Positions 1 to 11,353 of a stretch of 64,000 nt of DNA are shown piece by piece. The stretch lies in NCBI GenBank assembly GCA_037447655.1, contig JBBHKE010001749.1, positions 209,860 to 273,859 on the forward strand, in the 5' to 3' direction. Each line of letters starts with the position of its first letter. The first letter of the stretch is position 1. The DNA comes from Zygnema cylindricum. Its lineage: Eukaryota; Streptophyta; Zygnematophyceae; Zygnematales; Zygnemataceae. Under the pieces are notes generated by a model. That model was given only the letters and a program-made list of their open reading frames with translations, did no database searches and had not been told where the DNA came from. The position numbers and the translations under genes are program-made.

Positions 1-139
1 GCGGAAGTTGGAGATGGAGAGGGAATAGGGAATACGGAGACAACGAGGGATAAGAAAGAGATAATGAAAGAGAGGGAGATAAGAGGGAGGGAGGGAGATA
101 GACAGACAAGGAGACGGAAATGATGAAACAAAATGGCAC

Positions 140-336
140 CTGAAAACAATATTTCTGGAGCTGGTTTTGCTAATTTTCGAAGGCTTTCCATTTGTTCCTT
201 TTCGTGGTAATCCGCGTACTGCTTTTGCGCTTTATTGATGGCATTGGAGATTCCATTTGCACTGGCAACTGTGGCGTTCCACAGAAATCCTAATCCTTTC
301 TGAGCAATGATTCCAACATCTTGCGACATTGTGTCT
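140..336 (-). CDS. Internal exon of an unidentified gene
   Basis: On the minus strand this block is open for about 65 codons. It is preceded by a TTAG acceptor (exon start at 336 or 334) and followed by a CAG/GTGCC donor at 140/139. The peptide starts DTMSQDVGIIAQKGLGFLW, continues ATVASANGISNAINKAQKQ, and ends in a charged, helix-like stretch closing with KLAKPAPEILFSG. The composition (Ala/Lys/Glu/Gln rich, one hydrophobic patch) looks like real protein, unlike the flanking AT-rich DNA. I do not recognise the family. Downstream exons would lie left of the window. No upstream exon was found between 340 and 1700. It could be a live gene fragment or a stranded exon. Confidence 0.5.
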
Positions 337-1700
337 CTAACAACTGGAATTCAAATTAGCTTTTGGATTTTTTTCAGCAGTTATAAGGCTTTTAAATATT
401 TGTTGAGGTTTTTTGAGGTGCTCGAGCAAGTGGAACCCAGGCTGGGAGAAAGAAATGATAAAGAATGGCTGTCCGCAAGCAAGGAAAACCAAAGGTGGAT
501 GAGAATTAAATTTTGTTTGTTGAGGGAAGCAATACAAAAAAATAGCACTCTGATTGAGACAGAAAAATACAGTACTGTAGTGACAAAAAGTTTAAAGGGG
601 AGGGATGTTAGCAGCAAAAATGCTCATCATAAGATTGCTTTCCCTACAATTCTTCATGCATCATAAATTCATGACTGCTTGCACATGAGTTTTTCACTTT
701 ATTTTGCGTCTCCCGTCCTTTTTTATCGCTTGCCCGTTTACTTTTGGCCGTACGAAATTTTCACTTTTTTGGCGTCACTTTTTGTATTTCTCATGTGGCC
801 TGCCCGCGCGTGAATTTTTCCACTTTTTTATATTTTTTACGCTCTTTGTTTGTTTGGTGAAACTTCAACGCACCTTCATGTATGACGACGTCGTGACAAA
901 GAGTTGGTGAAGTCCGTTCTTGCGGCAATTTTGATGTGTAAATCGGTTGAAAATAAATCGGCCATATTGCACAATCGTGAAAGCGTGGGCGACATCGACA
1001 TGAGCGATTTAAATCTTGTTAGGCGATTTTCAAAGAATAGGTTTGTGTCAAACAGGCAACAATTCGGAAATTGTGGTTCTTAGCCTGTAACAAAAGTTAC
1101 TTCAAAGGAACAATAGCTTTAACCTTATTAAACCAGTATGTTGTCTCTGAGTCTGTGTTTTCGCACTATACATTAAATCTAAGAAGAAAAATGAGATTTC
1201 ATTATTACATTTACAAGTTACTAAAAAATACAGAATGACATAAATATAAATAAAAAAACAAAGATAATATAATAAGACACGAGGAATGGTGTAACTACTA
1301 CAAATATATCTACAAAATTTGTTGTATGAAGAAATAGTACACAACCGTACACCAAAATAACACAAAAAAGGCATTGTTCGAATGTGTTTTTAACTGACGA
1401 ATCTCTATATCTAACACGAAAAAAAAGAACATATATATGTGTATATCACATTTTATTACGAAAGAACAATGATGAACAAACTAAGCACATCGGATCCAAA
1501 AACAAACTGAAAAACTAGTAGGCGAAATCAAAAACCGATGTGAAAAAAACTAACACGCAGACAAAAAGCGCGCCAACCAAAGACATCCAAACAAACAACA
1601 ACCACAAAGGTAATAACATAATAGGGAAGCCAAACTAACACTAGAAAACGGAACCACAACAAGGTTAATTATTCACTAATAACAACCCCATCCACCAAGC
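337..1700. other. AT-rich stretch without recognisable genes
   Basis: Only short open frames with biased composition occur here. They have no consistent splice signals and resemble no family I know. Nothing further is visible. Confidence 0.5.
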
Positions 1701-1719
1701 TCAAGGGAGCACGCCGAGG

Positions 1720-3730
1720 AAGTTAGGAAACACGTCGACGATCCCTAACAGTGACAGTCGATTGAAAGAGGATAGAAGCTTGTACTCGTTGTAAAGCCAC
1801 GGATACACGATGGAGATATAAAAAAGGGAGGATCAAAGCAAGAGGGCTCTTATCGCACCTTCTCTTGAAAGAGCACCGATCACAAATACGGAGAAACTCG
1901 TTCAAAGCAACTTCTAAACAACTAAACATCTTGAATGCCACCAGAATAAAGACGTCCATAGTACCACATTACGCATTATTTGGCTACTTCTTCTTAGACG
2001 CGGCTCGAGCCGCCACTCCAATACGTCCAGCCGTTTGACAAACGACTATATCCGAGGAAGGGTTTGCCAAAACAATGTCACCAAATATATGACAAGCACT
2101 ACCAAGCAATACAATATCAATTCACTACAAAGGAATAATATGGGTGATATCCCTCCTCAAAAGCAATAGTCGCAATGGTGTTGAAAATAGTGTCGTGGGC
2201 CCGATGAACTCTCCTCCATGGGAGCAACGCAGCAAATGGACACCATCGGTCTAAATGACTGACCGAGCGAGCAAACAAGAGAGCCAAGTAATGGTGAATT
2301 TAGGCCAAGCCTAAACTCGAGGGCGGTGTTGAATTCAGCAAACGTGCAAATAGAGGGAAGAGAATGAATGTAACCAATAGCCAAACTCTAAAACTAGGCC
2401 CACAAAAACCAAAAGGAAGCACGCGAAGAATAAGATGGAAGCGCCTCAAGAAGCTTCGATCGGATGGTGGCGAAAACTTCATAAAAAAAAATCGTTATAA
2501 ATTGATTCGTGCACACGCGCAACTAGATCCGTGACAAAGGTGGAGAGAAGCGGCATATTCAGTAAATAAAGAGTAGAAATGGAGCAAGACGCTACCAAAA
2601 TGGATTGTTGGAAGGCGGAGACACATTCTGAAACATCAGGGGAAACGGTAACAAAAACAAAAGTATCCAGTTACAACAGTGAATGCAATAAGGGGCTAAC
2701 CCTCCAAATAAGCACCAGGCGCCACACATGATATAAATACTAAACCATTTCTCTTACAAGGATAAGAAGCGACTCCTAAATGCAAATCGTAAGCCCAAGC
2801 TCGAGATCAAAAGCCCACACCCCAACAAACTGTGGAGGACGCTCGTGAGGCGATCATCAAAGGACGAAAGAAATGTGACAAAAGTTTGGGTGGGGGAAGG
2901 GGGGGGTAGGCGTAAGGTAAGAGGCATGGTGGAGGGAACATCGTGTCAAAAGAGCAAAAGCCATCCGAGGATTAAGAAGATTGTGGATGCCTCCTATGTA
3001 GGTCAAATCTGTTTGAAAAGTGGAATCAAGAAATTGGACTACAAAGGTATTTGACCCAAGCGAGCAACCCAACACAATAATGCCATCGGGTGAAGTAAAG
3101 GTATGAAACCTCAAGGGGGGTAAAGGAAAGAGGGTTATCAAAAGGTGACAAAACAACACACTTGGGCGGTTGAACAAAAACAACGATCTTTAGAAAGGTT
3201 ATAGGGCGGAACGACTTAGTCCATATGGTCGATAATATGGGTATCGTCCGCTTCTGAAGGAAAGAGGCAAGATGGGAAAACGGAAGCCAAAGCGAGGAGG
3301 GTGCGATAAGAGGAAAGGCAAGCAAAGGTCCACCAAAAGGGTTACATTGACGCTGATTGCAGAAGATTGCGGAATCAAATAATTTCAACCAAGAAGGTGA
3401 GGTCAGAATTTAAAAGACTCGCACAAAGGGAACTATCAGAACAACTGGAGAGGGGAGAGTAGCCTTAAGCTGCGAAAAAATGACGTTGCGATCTACTATG
3501 TTGGCAGCTTCGGGAACATTAACTTGGAGGACTAATCAACCCCGATGGAGATACAACAATGCTCAAATCCCGTGGATTGCGACCTCACACCTCCCCCGAG
3601 TGGGCACCCAAAGTGATGAGGAGAAATGTAATCGTGAGACGACGACCAGAGTTGGATACAAATGGCACGTGTCACAAAATGGTATAAGACTTCTCTCATG
3701 GAGATAGGGCGGATCCCTCGCCGTGACAAC
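1720..3730 (-). pseudogene. Decayed non-LTR retrotransposon reverse transcriptase
   Basis: Pieces of a LINE-type reverse transcriptase occur in the right order on the minus strand but in different frames. Near 3566-3640 is a glycine-rich block reading into EVAIHGI, matching the PGGCEAIVH-like motif of this RT class. At 3300-3365 is QCNPFGGPLLAF, matching the QGDPLGPLLFAL motif. At 3222-3258 is EADDTHIIDHMD, matching the YADD catalytic motif with Tyr lost. At 3030-3090 is DGIIVLGCSLGSNTFVVQF, matching the LGAPIG thumb motif. At 2160-2330 is a C-terminal Cys/His block (RLGL, then DGVHLLRCSHGGE, then AHDTIFNTIATIAFEEGY). Frameshifts separate most of these, so the element is dead. Termini and target duplications were not found. 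Confidence 0.75.
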
Positions 3731-4405
3731 CACGCCGTGAAAAGATCACAAATCTGAAAGGGAATATTCCTTCTAGACCATTAAGTTGACAAAGTCCACA
3801 CGATTAGATTTTTTTGAAGCACAACCACAATAAGAAAGAAAATAAGCAAATTTGAAAGTTGACAAACCAATGAAACAAAAACATGTGAAAATAGATTTAT
3901 TAGAAACAGGGTGGAGCTCAATATATATGACACTTTTGTTAAAAGTCGTCTAAGTACTAATGTCGCTTTTGGTACGCGCCTTTTACATGCTACAAATCAA
4001 AATTAATATAACACCTATTTTTTTTTTCTTTTCTAAAAAGGTCAAATTAACTATACACACTTAACAAACTACTAGACGATACCATATACGTCGACAAACG
4101 TGTTCCAAAAAGAAAAAAAAAAACTTGTTAGTTGTAAATATTGGATTTTGATTTTTATCCACAACTTAACTATAAAACGAGAAAAGAAAAACCTCTTTTA
4201 TTTATCCCAACGATGCCAAAAAATATGCACAAAATAACTATAAAACGAGAAAAAAAAAACCTTTTTTGTTTATCCCAACGATGCCAAAAACTATGCACAA
4301 AAGTCAAACATTGCTTATGAGGAAAGGAATGAAAAAACAAAAAGTTTACCCTCAAGACTCTTCTCCCATAAGAAAAGCCTAAAAGTCTCCGAAAATATGA
4401 ATGGC
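3731..4405. other. AT-rich spacer downstream of serine acetyltransferase
   Basis: This is the 3' flank of the acetyltransferase gene. Between about 4150 and 4300 a near-identical segment of about 70 bp containing TATAAAACGAGAAAA and TTTATCCCAACGATGCC occurs twice in tandem. No gene is visible. Confidence 0.45.
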
Positions 4406-7400
4406 TTAGATTCCAGCTCCACCAATAAGATTGTCGGATCCTTGTAGTCTCACGGCATCTTCCCATTGTAAACAAAATTTCCTCGCTACGTCTAAAAAAA
4501 AAAAAAGAGAGAGAGAGAGAGAGTCGATACATCGAGACGATATATTGATTACCGGGTACCCAAAATTAGGTACATATCGAATATCGGCAAGGGTCCCTCG
4601 ATACACAACACTAGATAAAAGCATAAAAAATATGGAAACATTAAAACTATAAAAGCACAAAAATGTGAAGACACAAAAAAGTCGAAAGCAAAAAAAACAT
4701 GAAAGCGTAAAAAACATGGAAGCAAAAAAAAAAACGAAAGCCTAAAAAATATGAAAGCATAAAATTTGTACCATGTTTCATCGATAAGGCGGGAGTTTTC
4801 TCCTCGAGCATCCCGACGACTTTTGCCGGTGTTCCAGCAACCATACTGATAAAGACGAAAGAAAAAAAAACACAAAAGAAAAAGGAAAAAAGACGAATCA
4901 CAACAAAGAAAAACCGAATCGCAAAAAACTAGGAAAGAAGACTTAAAGAAAAATAATGATCAACCAATGTCCAACTCTTCTCCTTTGCAGAAGTTTCCAT
5001 ATAATGAAAATCGAAAGCCTGGTTACTATATGATAACCAAGAAACCCATAAACAGAATCCCCCTCTCCCCCTCACCCCCTCTTCCCCTCTTCCCCTCTTC
5101 CCCTCTTCCCTCTCCCCTCTCCCCTGTCTCCCTCTCAACAGAACCATTCCTCTCATAAATGACGGTGTTTTCCAATTTCCTTGTTTGAGAAAAAATAATC
5201 CGCACAAAATAGTCAGTTATACAGACCATAAAAAAGAGGATATTTTGACTGCATCAAAAGAAAAAAATCAATTTCTCAAAAAATACAGTCAAAGGCAAGA
5301 AATCCAGGCATTCCACAAAAGACTTAGGAAAACCATCTCCGTTAAAAACATATTTTTGAAAAGAAAACGAAAAACCCAAAAAATTCCGGAAAGAACTTTA
5401 AGAAGACCAGGAATATCACCTGTGTGGAGGAACGTTTTTCAAAACAAGAGATCCAGCGGCAACCATGGCTCCTTTTCCTACAGTTATATTCCCTAATACT
5501 GTGGCTCCAGCCCCAATTAAAACCCCTTCATGAATTTTGGGATGTCGATCTCCGGCCTCCTTTCCCGTGCCACCGAGAGTGACACCCTGCATTAAAATCT
5601 CACAGTTTCAACACTACTTAGTTTTTAACAACTTTCAATCTCACAGTTTTAACACTTAGGTTTCTGGACAAATTTCATTCTCACGATTTTGACATTATTA
5701 GGACTTATCATCTCACAGTTTTAACTACACCAAGTTTCTGAACAACTTTCAATCTCACAGTTTTGACAGTATCAGGTTTCTTCAATTTCAGAGTTTTAAC
5801 ACTAACGAAGTTTCTGAACAACTTTCAACCTCACAGTCTTGGCATTATTAAGTTTCTGGATGACTTTCATTCTCGCAATTTTAGCATCAGTAGGACTTTC
5901 AATCTCACAATTTTGACACTGTTAAGTTTCTGAACAACTTTCATCCTCACGGTTGACAGTAATTAAATTTCGGAACAACTTTCACTCTCACAAATTTGAT
6001 ATTATTAGGCTTCTGAACATCTTTTATCCTCCAGGTTTTGACAATATTTAAGTTACTAAATGTACATATTTCGAGCACCTGAGCATACCATTTTCCAACA
6101 CAAAAACTACATGTTATCCAAGCTACTCATAATACAGTTTAAAAAATGGTTAATTTTGCACCTGAAGCATAGGTATCATAATATTGTTTGTTTGAATCCC
6201 TTTGGTGAAGTAAAAAGAAAGAAATGATTTACTTTCTCACCTGAAGCATAGACACTCTATCGCCTATTACAGCCGTTTCTCCAATTACCACACCCGTTCC
6301 GTGATCCAAAAGAATCCCATATCCTATTTTCGCAGCTGAAAGTGTCCGATAGCAGAAAATGTCAGCAAGTAAAAAATTACTGTTATGGCCTTAGAGTAAA
6401 TCTTAGATTATGGCCTTGGAGTAGACCAGTTTAGAGTAAATATTAGATTATGGCCTTGGAGTAGACCAGTCTCTCCTTTCACAATTCTACGTCAAAACAG
6501 CTCCAAGAATCTTGAATAGAGGTGAATGTAACAGAAAGTATACAAATCTCTACTTAAGATCGTAGCGATAAACTGGACTCACAAGACAAAGTGAATTCTT
6601 GGATTGCTTGTACTAAACATGACTTTATGAGAATGCTTCCCTTACAAAGCAATACAACAATGCTTTTCTTGCAGGGCGCTGAAACAACATTTTGACAAGC
6701 TACACCATTCACCGCTATTAGAGTTAATAACACTAACTCGGTCGCAAGCACTTTTTTAACCCGAACTCGTAAATTAGTGTTCTTGTGTGCATTTTAACGA
6801 GTGGACAGAAAGACGCCGCGTCATTTAACCCTGAATTAGTGTTACTAAATCTGACTTAGAATAACATTGATGATTCATTTACCCAAAACATGGTAAACGG
6901 TATAAATTCTTAAGTACTACAAAAATGTTCCGCTTACCTGGATGAATGTCCACAGCAAAGACCTGCAAAACCTAGCCCAACCGCCACTGTAAGTGGAAGA
7001 GTGAAAATATGTACGTTTGGCGATAAGCTTCGACATAATCGTTGGCCGCAAAAACAGCAACGTGTTTTCCTAACTATAAAGAATGAAAATTTGTAGGTTT
7101 AGGCAAGACTATAGGCATTAATAGTTGAAATTTTGACCGCTTCACAGTAAATAACGTGGCATGTACTAGTTAGTCAACCCACCCTATCTTGAATATCCTT
7201 CCTAGGGATCCATACCGAGGGCGAATTTCCGATAACAGATAATCGGTAATTTTGGTTTTTTTGTCCACAATACCCTCAAATTCATACTAATGGTGGCAGA
7301 TGTTGTAACAAGCCAAAGAAAGAATTTAATAAAAAAAAAACAGCCCAAGCTCCATACAATAGATTACGATGAACGCTTCTGCCTTCGTTTTCATTTTCAG

Positions 7401-10400
7401 CCTCAGGTATTATTTCTCAAGACTTCACTATCGAAACCAAAAATGTACAGACAGCCTTGAACTCTTCATTATCCATAGCAAAAAAAAAAATGTACAAACA
7501 ACATACCTCACTAATACGGCTCTGTAATGCCAAAGCCAAGACTTTCTGTCCCCTTTTCCAAAGAGCGTGGCCAATTCGATACGATTGAATAGCATGATAA
7601 CCCTGCAAAAGCCACAAGTAATTCATCAGTTCTAGATTTGAGACCACAGTTAGTGCGGATGAACTAACAGCAAAAGGGGAAAATAGTATAGTCCGCGCCA
7701 CCTCATTAATGAAAAATTCACCTTCTCTCCCGTAATCCCTTCTTGTCATTTTCTCTCTTTCTCCCCTCCTCTCCTTCCCTCTTGCCTTCACCCTCTCCCT
7801 CTCTCGCTAACTCACACATTCACTCTTTCTCCCTCTACTTGTTGAGGGGCCGAGAGAGAGAGAGAGAAGGTCGCCAAAATCATTCTGTAATAGATGAATA
7901 TTTAAAATTTTAGGACCTAATATGATTATAGTCCAGAGTGGTTACAGTGACAGCTGCAGCGAACTGACAAAATTCCAAGGGTATTCTGGGAAAAAGGAGA
8001 TACTAACAATCGCCTAAATCTTAAGAATTTAATTTAACTAAGATGCTTTTTTTTTTTTTTATGCTTCAAACCTTAAAATAGAGTAGTGCAGAGCTGTACG
8101 AGCGACATGAAGGATCACGATCTTTCACTGCCTGCATTGCATAACAATTTGCCCAACAGTCATATAAACAGTTTTGTACCAAAAAATCTGAGAGATGACA
8201 CACGTGAAAAATAAATTACATAACTAGCCAAGACATGCAGAAATTCAAACAATAGTATAAACGTGAAACCTACAACCAATATTCCCTTGAGCTTTTTAGG
8301 ATATATAGCAACATCCACATCCTCATGGCTGTGACTGACATTTAATGTCGATGATTTAAAGTCCAAGTACATAAAGAATCATGTACTAACTATTTCTTGA
8401 AATAGTACACTATTACGCCGCCCATCGCTATTAGAGTTAATTAATTATAAGCGTTAAGAATTCATTAGAACTAACTATACTAAATTACGTATTGTAACAT
8501 GGCTCATTACAGGCCACAGAACTAATTAATGTTATTAACAATAATTCATGATTTTAGATCAAAGAAACACTCCCACGAATTAAGTGATCAAACTCTAACA
8601 ACGATTCACGGTGTAGCGCTCTTGGTGAACTTCATGAGAATCTGCGTGCAACAGATTGCATACGTCTACTCTAAGGTGATTGGTGCATAAGTTCCATCCT
8701 CCATTAACACTACCATTCAGTACACCTCTCACCAAAATTAGTATGGCTTCCGCTGACAAGTTGAGGATTGTTAACATGTATCAACACATTGGCCACACAA
8801 ACTGACGTTACTGCAACTCTCATAGATAAAAGTGCATCTGGCATTACTTCACGTTCTGTACAAGACATAATTGATGACCATCAAACTGACTTAATACATA
8901 AATAGTATGAATTACACTAAACTTGGCAAACGGTGTAGCATCCTACTATATTCAGAGTTTTCATCACATCACTAAAAGGCAACATCAAGCAAAAGCTATA
9001 AGGCTGAAGTACAACGAATAGCACAAATGTGCAAAAACAATTGGAAAAGCTATACGTCGTGACCCCATACTATATGCATAGTAGTGTTTTTGTACATTGA
9101 ACTATGGTAGAAAGACACTAACCTGTACATCTGCCCTTATGGCATGGCGAATAGAGTCTTGCATGATGACGTCATCGAACACGTCAAGAAGTTGTGTGGC
9201 TAAAAGAGTCGCATTCTTCAATCGGTTTGCAAGAACAAATCCAAGCGACCTTTCGAAACAGGAATGTGCCAAAATACTGGCATACAAAAAACTGCTGAGG
9301 AGAGGCTCGCGTTCAGCCTGGACACTCCCCAAGGCATCCAAAAACAACCGTCAAATTGTCAGATTCACATAAGCATCAACCCAACCAATAAGCTTCATTT
9401 GACTTTTAATGATAAAATTGACGATAATGATGACAGTGGAATACCATAATCCTAATCCATAACCTCACTTTCAGAACAACAGGAACAACAACTACAACAA
9501 CGTAGCATTCAGTAAAGGAACTTGAAATATCAAAAAAAAAAAAATCCGCGTGGAAAAGTTATCTTTCAGCTCAACAGCCCCGACAACCTAAAGTCTGTGA
9601 CAGCAAACAAAGTGAAATGAGCACTTTACAGTTTTATTTTCTGATAACGAGTACAACCAGGCAAGGCAGGCTTTATCACTGACAAAACCAAACGCCACCA
9701 AACTCATAAATAAACCAAAATTAAATCATAACAAAAATGTCATGCAATTGCCAACACTACCTCAAACAAAGTTGAACAACTAACTAGCAGTAGTCATATA
9801 CTTCTAGTTTCGCCACCAAATGTCACTAGGCTCATAAACCATAATTGAACCATAAACAGAACAACGAGCAATTATTTGACTCCCTCGACCAATTGGAATC
9901 TTCTCGCTCACATTAGTTGACCACACAACAAGTAACATGACCAAAATATGACAAAAAGTTGACCAAAACATGACCAAAAAAAATGTAAATACCTCAAATA
10001 AATTCGAACAAGCAATCAACAGCAATCACATACCTCCAGTTTCGCCTCGGCTCTTATGGCTGCCCATACAGGATCCTTGTGAAGAATCTCGGGCATCTTT
10101 TTTCCGGCGGTTACGGGAGGCTGTGCCGCTGAAGCTGCTGGAGTAACCATTGAAACATCAACATCCTTATCATGCTTACCATCCTTCTCTTCCTTATTGA
10201 CAGAGTTTTTCAATCCATAGCCTGTTTCTTTCCATTCATATCCTATTTTTGTGGTTGCTTCACTTGCTCCTTTAGAAGCTCCAATTGCTTTCTCTTCACC
10301 TAATCTGTTCCCTCCAGATACACAAGGGCCACTTGTAGGCACGCCATTAACCGCCTTTCCAGGCTTGGCCATTTTTACACCATTAACGAGCTCCTCTTTC

Positions 10401-11353
10401 CAGGATTTTGCTAACTCTTTATCCTCCTTACTTTGCATGTAAGCAGGAAAAGCATTTTGCCACTGCGGTTCTCCTCCGTCATTAACATTGTTAGAAACAT
10501 TATTAATTTTATTCATTGACTCTCTTCCCTTTGTGCCTATCGTTTTCTCCGGCAAAATTTCCTTTTTTGAGACAAAACCAGAGTTTGGTGATATTTTAGA
10601 AATTTCTTCAGAATTTGGACCGGAACTTGATTGTCCTTCCCCTACCACTCTCGGTTGCCTTCCCTTCTCTTCAGAAAGAGACGAAAGGGAAGAAGCGTTG
10701 ATAATGGCCGTTTCTGAGTTAAAAGTAGGAGGGCAGGAAGAAGAAGGGGAAGGAATGGAAATTTCTGAGTGAGAAGAAGAAGGGGAGGAGGAGGGAGGCT
10801 GAGGAGATTGTGACCGACTTTGGATAAGAGAGGCACCAAGTGCTTCAAAAACACTTTCGGCAGATGGTTTTGAAGACTTGTTCAACTTTGAAGACTTGTT
10901 TGGTTGAGAAGACGGAGAAGATGATGTTGAAAGATTTTCTTCATTAGAGGCATTAACCCTCTTTGAAACACCGTTTCTTCCGGATGCTCTAAGAATCTTA
11001 TTGCCTTGGCCTGCGAATTTAGTGATAAATCTAAAGTTGTTGCTGTTATTGGAGCTTAAACTTTCAATACTTTTGATGTATGTACAGTTATTAATTTTGA
11101 AATCTTTGATATCACTACTGAGTAGTCCCAAATGGCTGCAATTTGAAGCAAAAAACTTGCTTCCAACTTCTTTAAGCTTTTGCTGTAATGAATCATTATT
11201 GGAATTCATGTCTATTCGAGGTGAAGTAAAACATAAATTCTCACGTTTCCAGCGCCCTTCAATAGCTGATGAAGAAAATGAGAAGGGAGAAAATGAAGAA
11301 AGAAAATGAGAACCTTCGATATGAACTGAAAAAGCAGTAGCCATTACCTTCAT
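4406..11353 (-). CDS. Serine O-acetyltransferase, nine exons, long N-terminal extension
   Basis: This enzyme makes O-acetylserine from serine and acetyl-CoA, the first step of cysteine synthesis. Exons on the minus strand: 11353-10034, 9317-9123, 8131-8072, 7602-7507, 6962-6938, 6335-6241, 5586-5420, 4845-4772, 4491-4406. All junctions are GT-AG and in phase, giving 2118 nt, 705 residues plus TAA. Residues 1-420 are Ser/Pro/Asn-rich low complexity, much longer than usual in plant enzymes, and may include an organelle transit peptide. The SATase N domain begins at [14 protein letters not shown]. The left-handed beta-helix carries VDIHP, LLDHGTG and DRHPKI, which hold the conserved Asp/His residues. 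The protein ends GGAGI, with the C-terminal Ile that docks into O-acetylserine (thiol)-lyase in the cysteine synthase complex. ATG 11353 is the first start; ATG 11344 is also possible. Confidence 0.93.
4524..4613. mobile_element. Terminal fragment of a TATCG-rich TIR element
   Basis: It lies in the last acetyltransferase intron. It ends in CGATACACAACACTAG, matching one terminus of the elements at 26079 and 56728, and carries internal TATCGAATATCGG. Only one end is recognisable. Confidence 0.55.
5590..6060. repeat. Degenerate minisatellite in a serine acetyltransferase intron
   Basis: About ten imperfect tandem copies of a unit near 43-50 bp. The core words are CAACTTTCAATCTCACAG, TTTTGACA and TTAAGTTTCTG. 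It fills most of the intron between exons 6241-6335 and 5420-5586. Confidence 0.8.
6378..6471. repeat. Tandem duplication of about 45 bp in an intron
   Basis: The segment containing GAGTAAATCTTAGATTATGG and CCTTGGAGTAGACCAGT occurs twice in direct orientation in the acetyltransferase intron that follows the 25-nt exon. Confidence 0.7.
9029..9095. mobile_element. Solo terminus of the foldback-like element seen at 40261
   Basis: The segment starts GTGCAAAAACAATTGGAAA and continues with ACCCCATACTATA. This matches the first 50-60 bp of the element at 40261-41360, including the CCCATACTATA word. No partner end is visible nearby. It lies in an acetyltransferase intron, just upstream of the acceptor-to-donor exon 9317-9123 on the opposite side. 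Confidence 0.6.

Noticed and set aside
4170-4901. Phe-rich minus-strand open frames extending the acetyltransferase end
   Set aside because: Reading past the donor at 4772 gives intron-like Phe-rich sequence; the exon 4491-4406 restores the conserved KHD tail and ends in GGAGI.
10251-10854. Plus- and minus-strand open frames inside acetyltransferase exon 1
   Set aside because: They are shadows of the Ser-rich coding exon in other frames.
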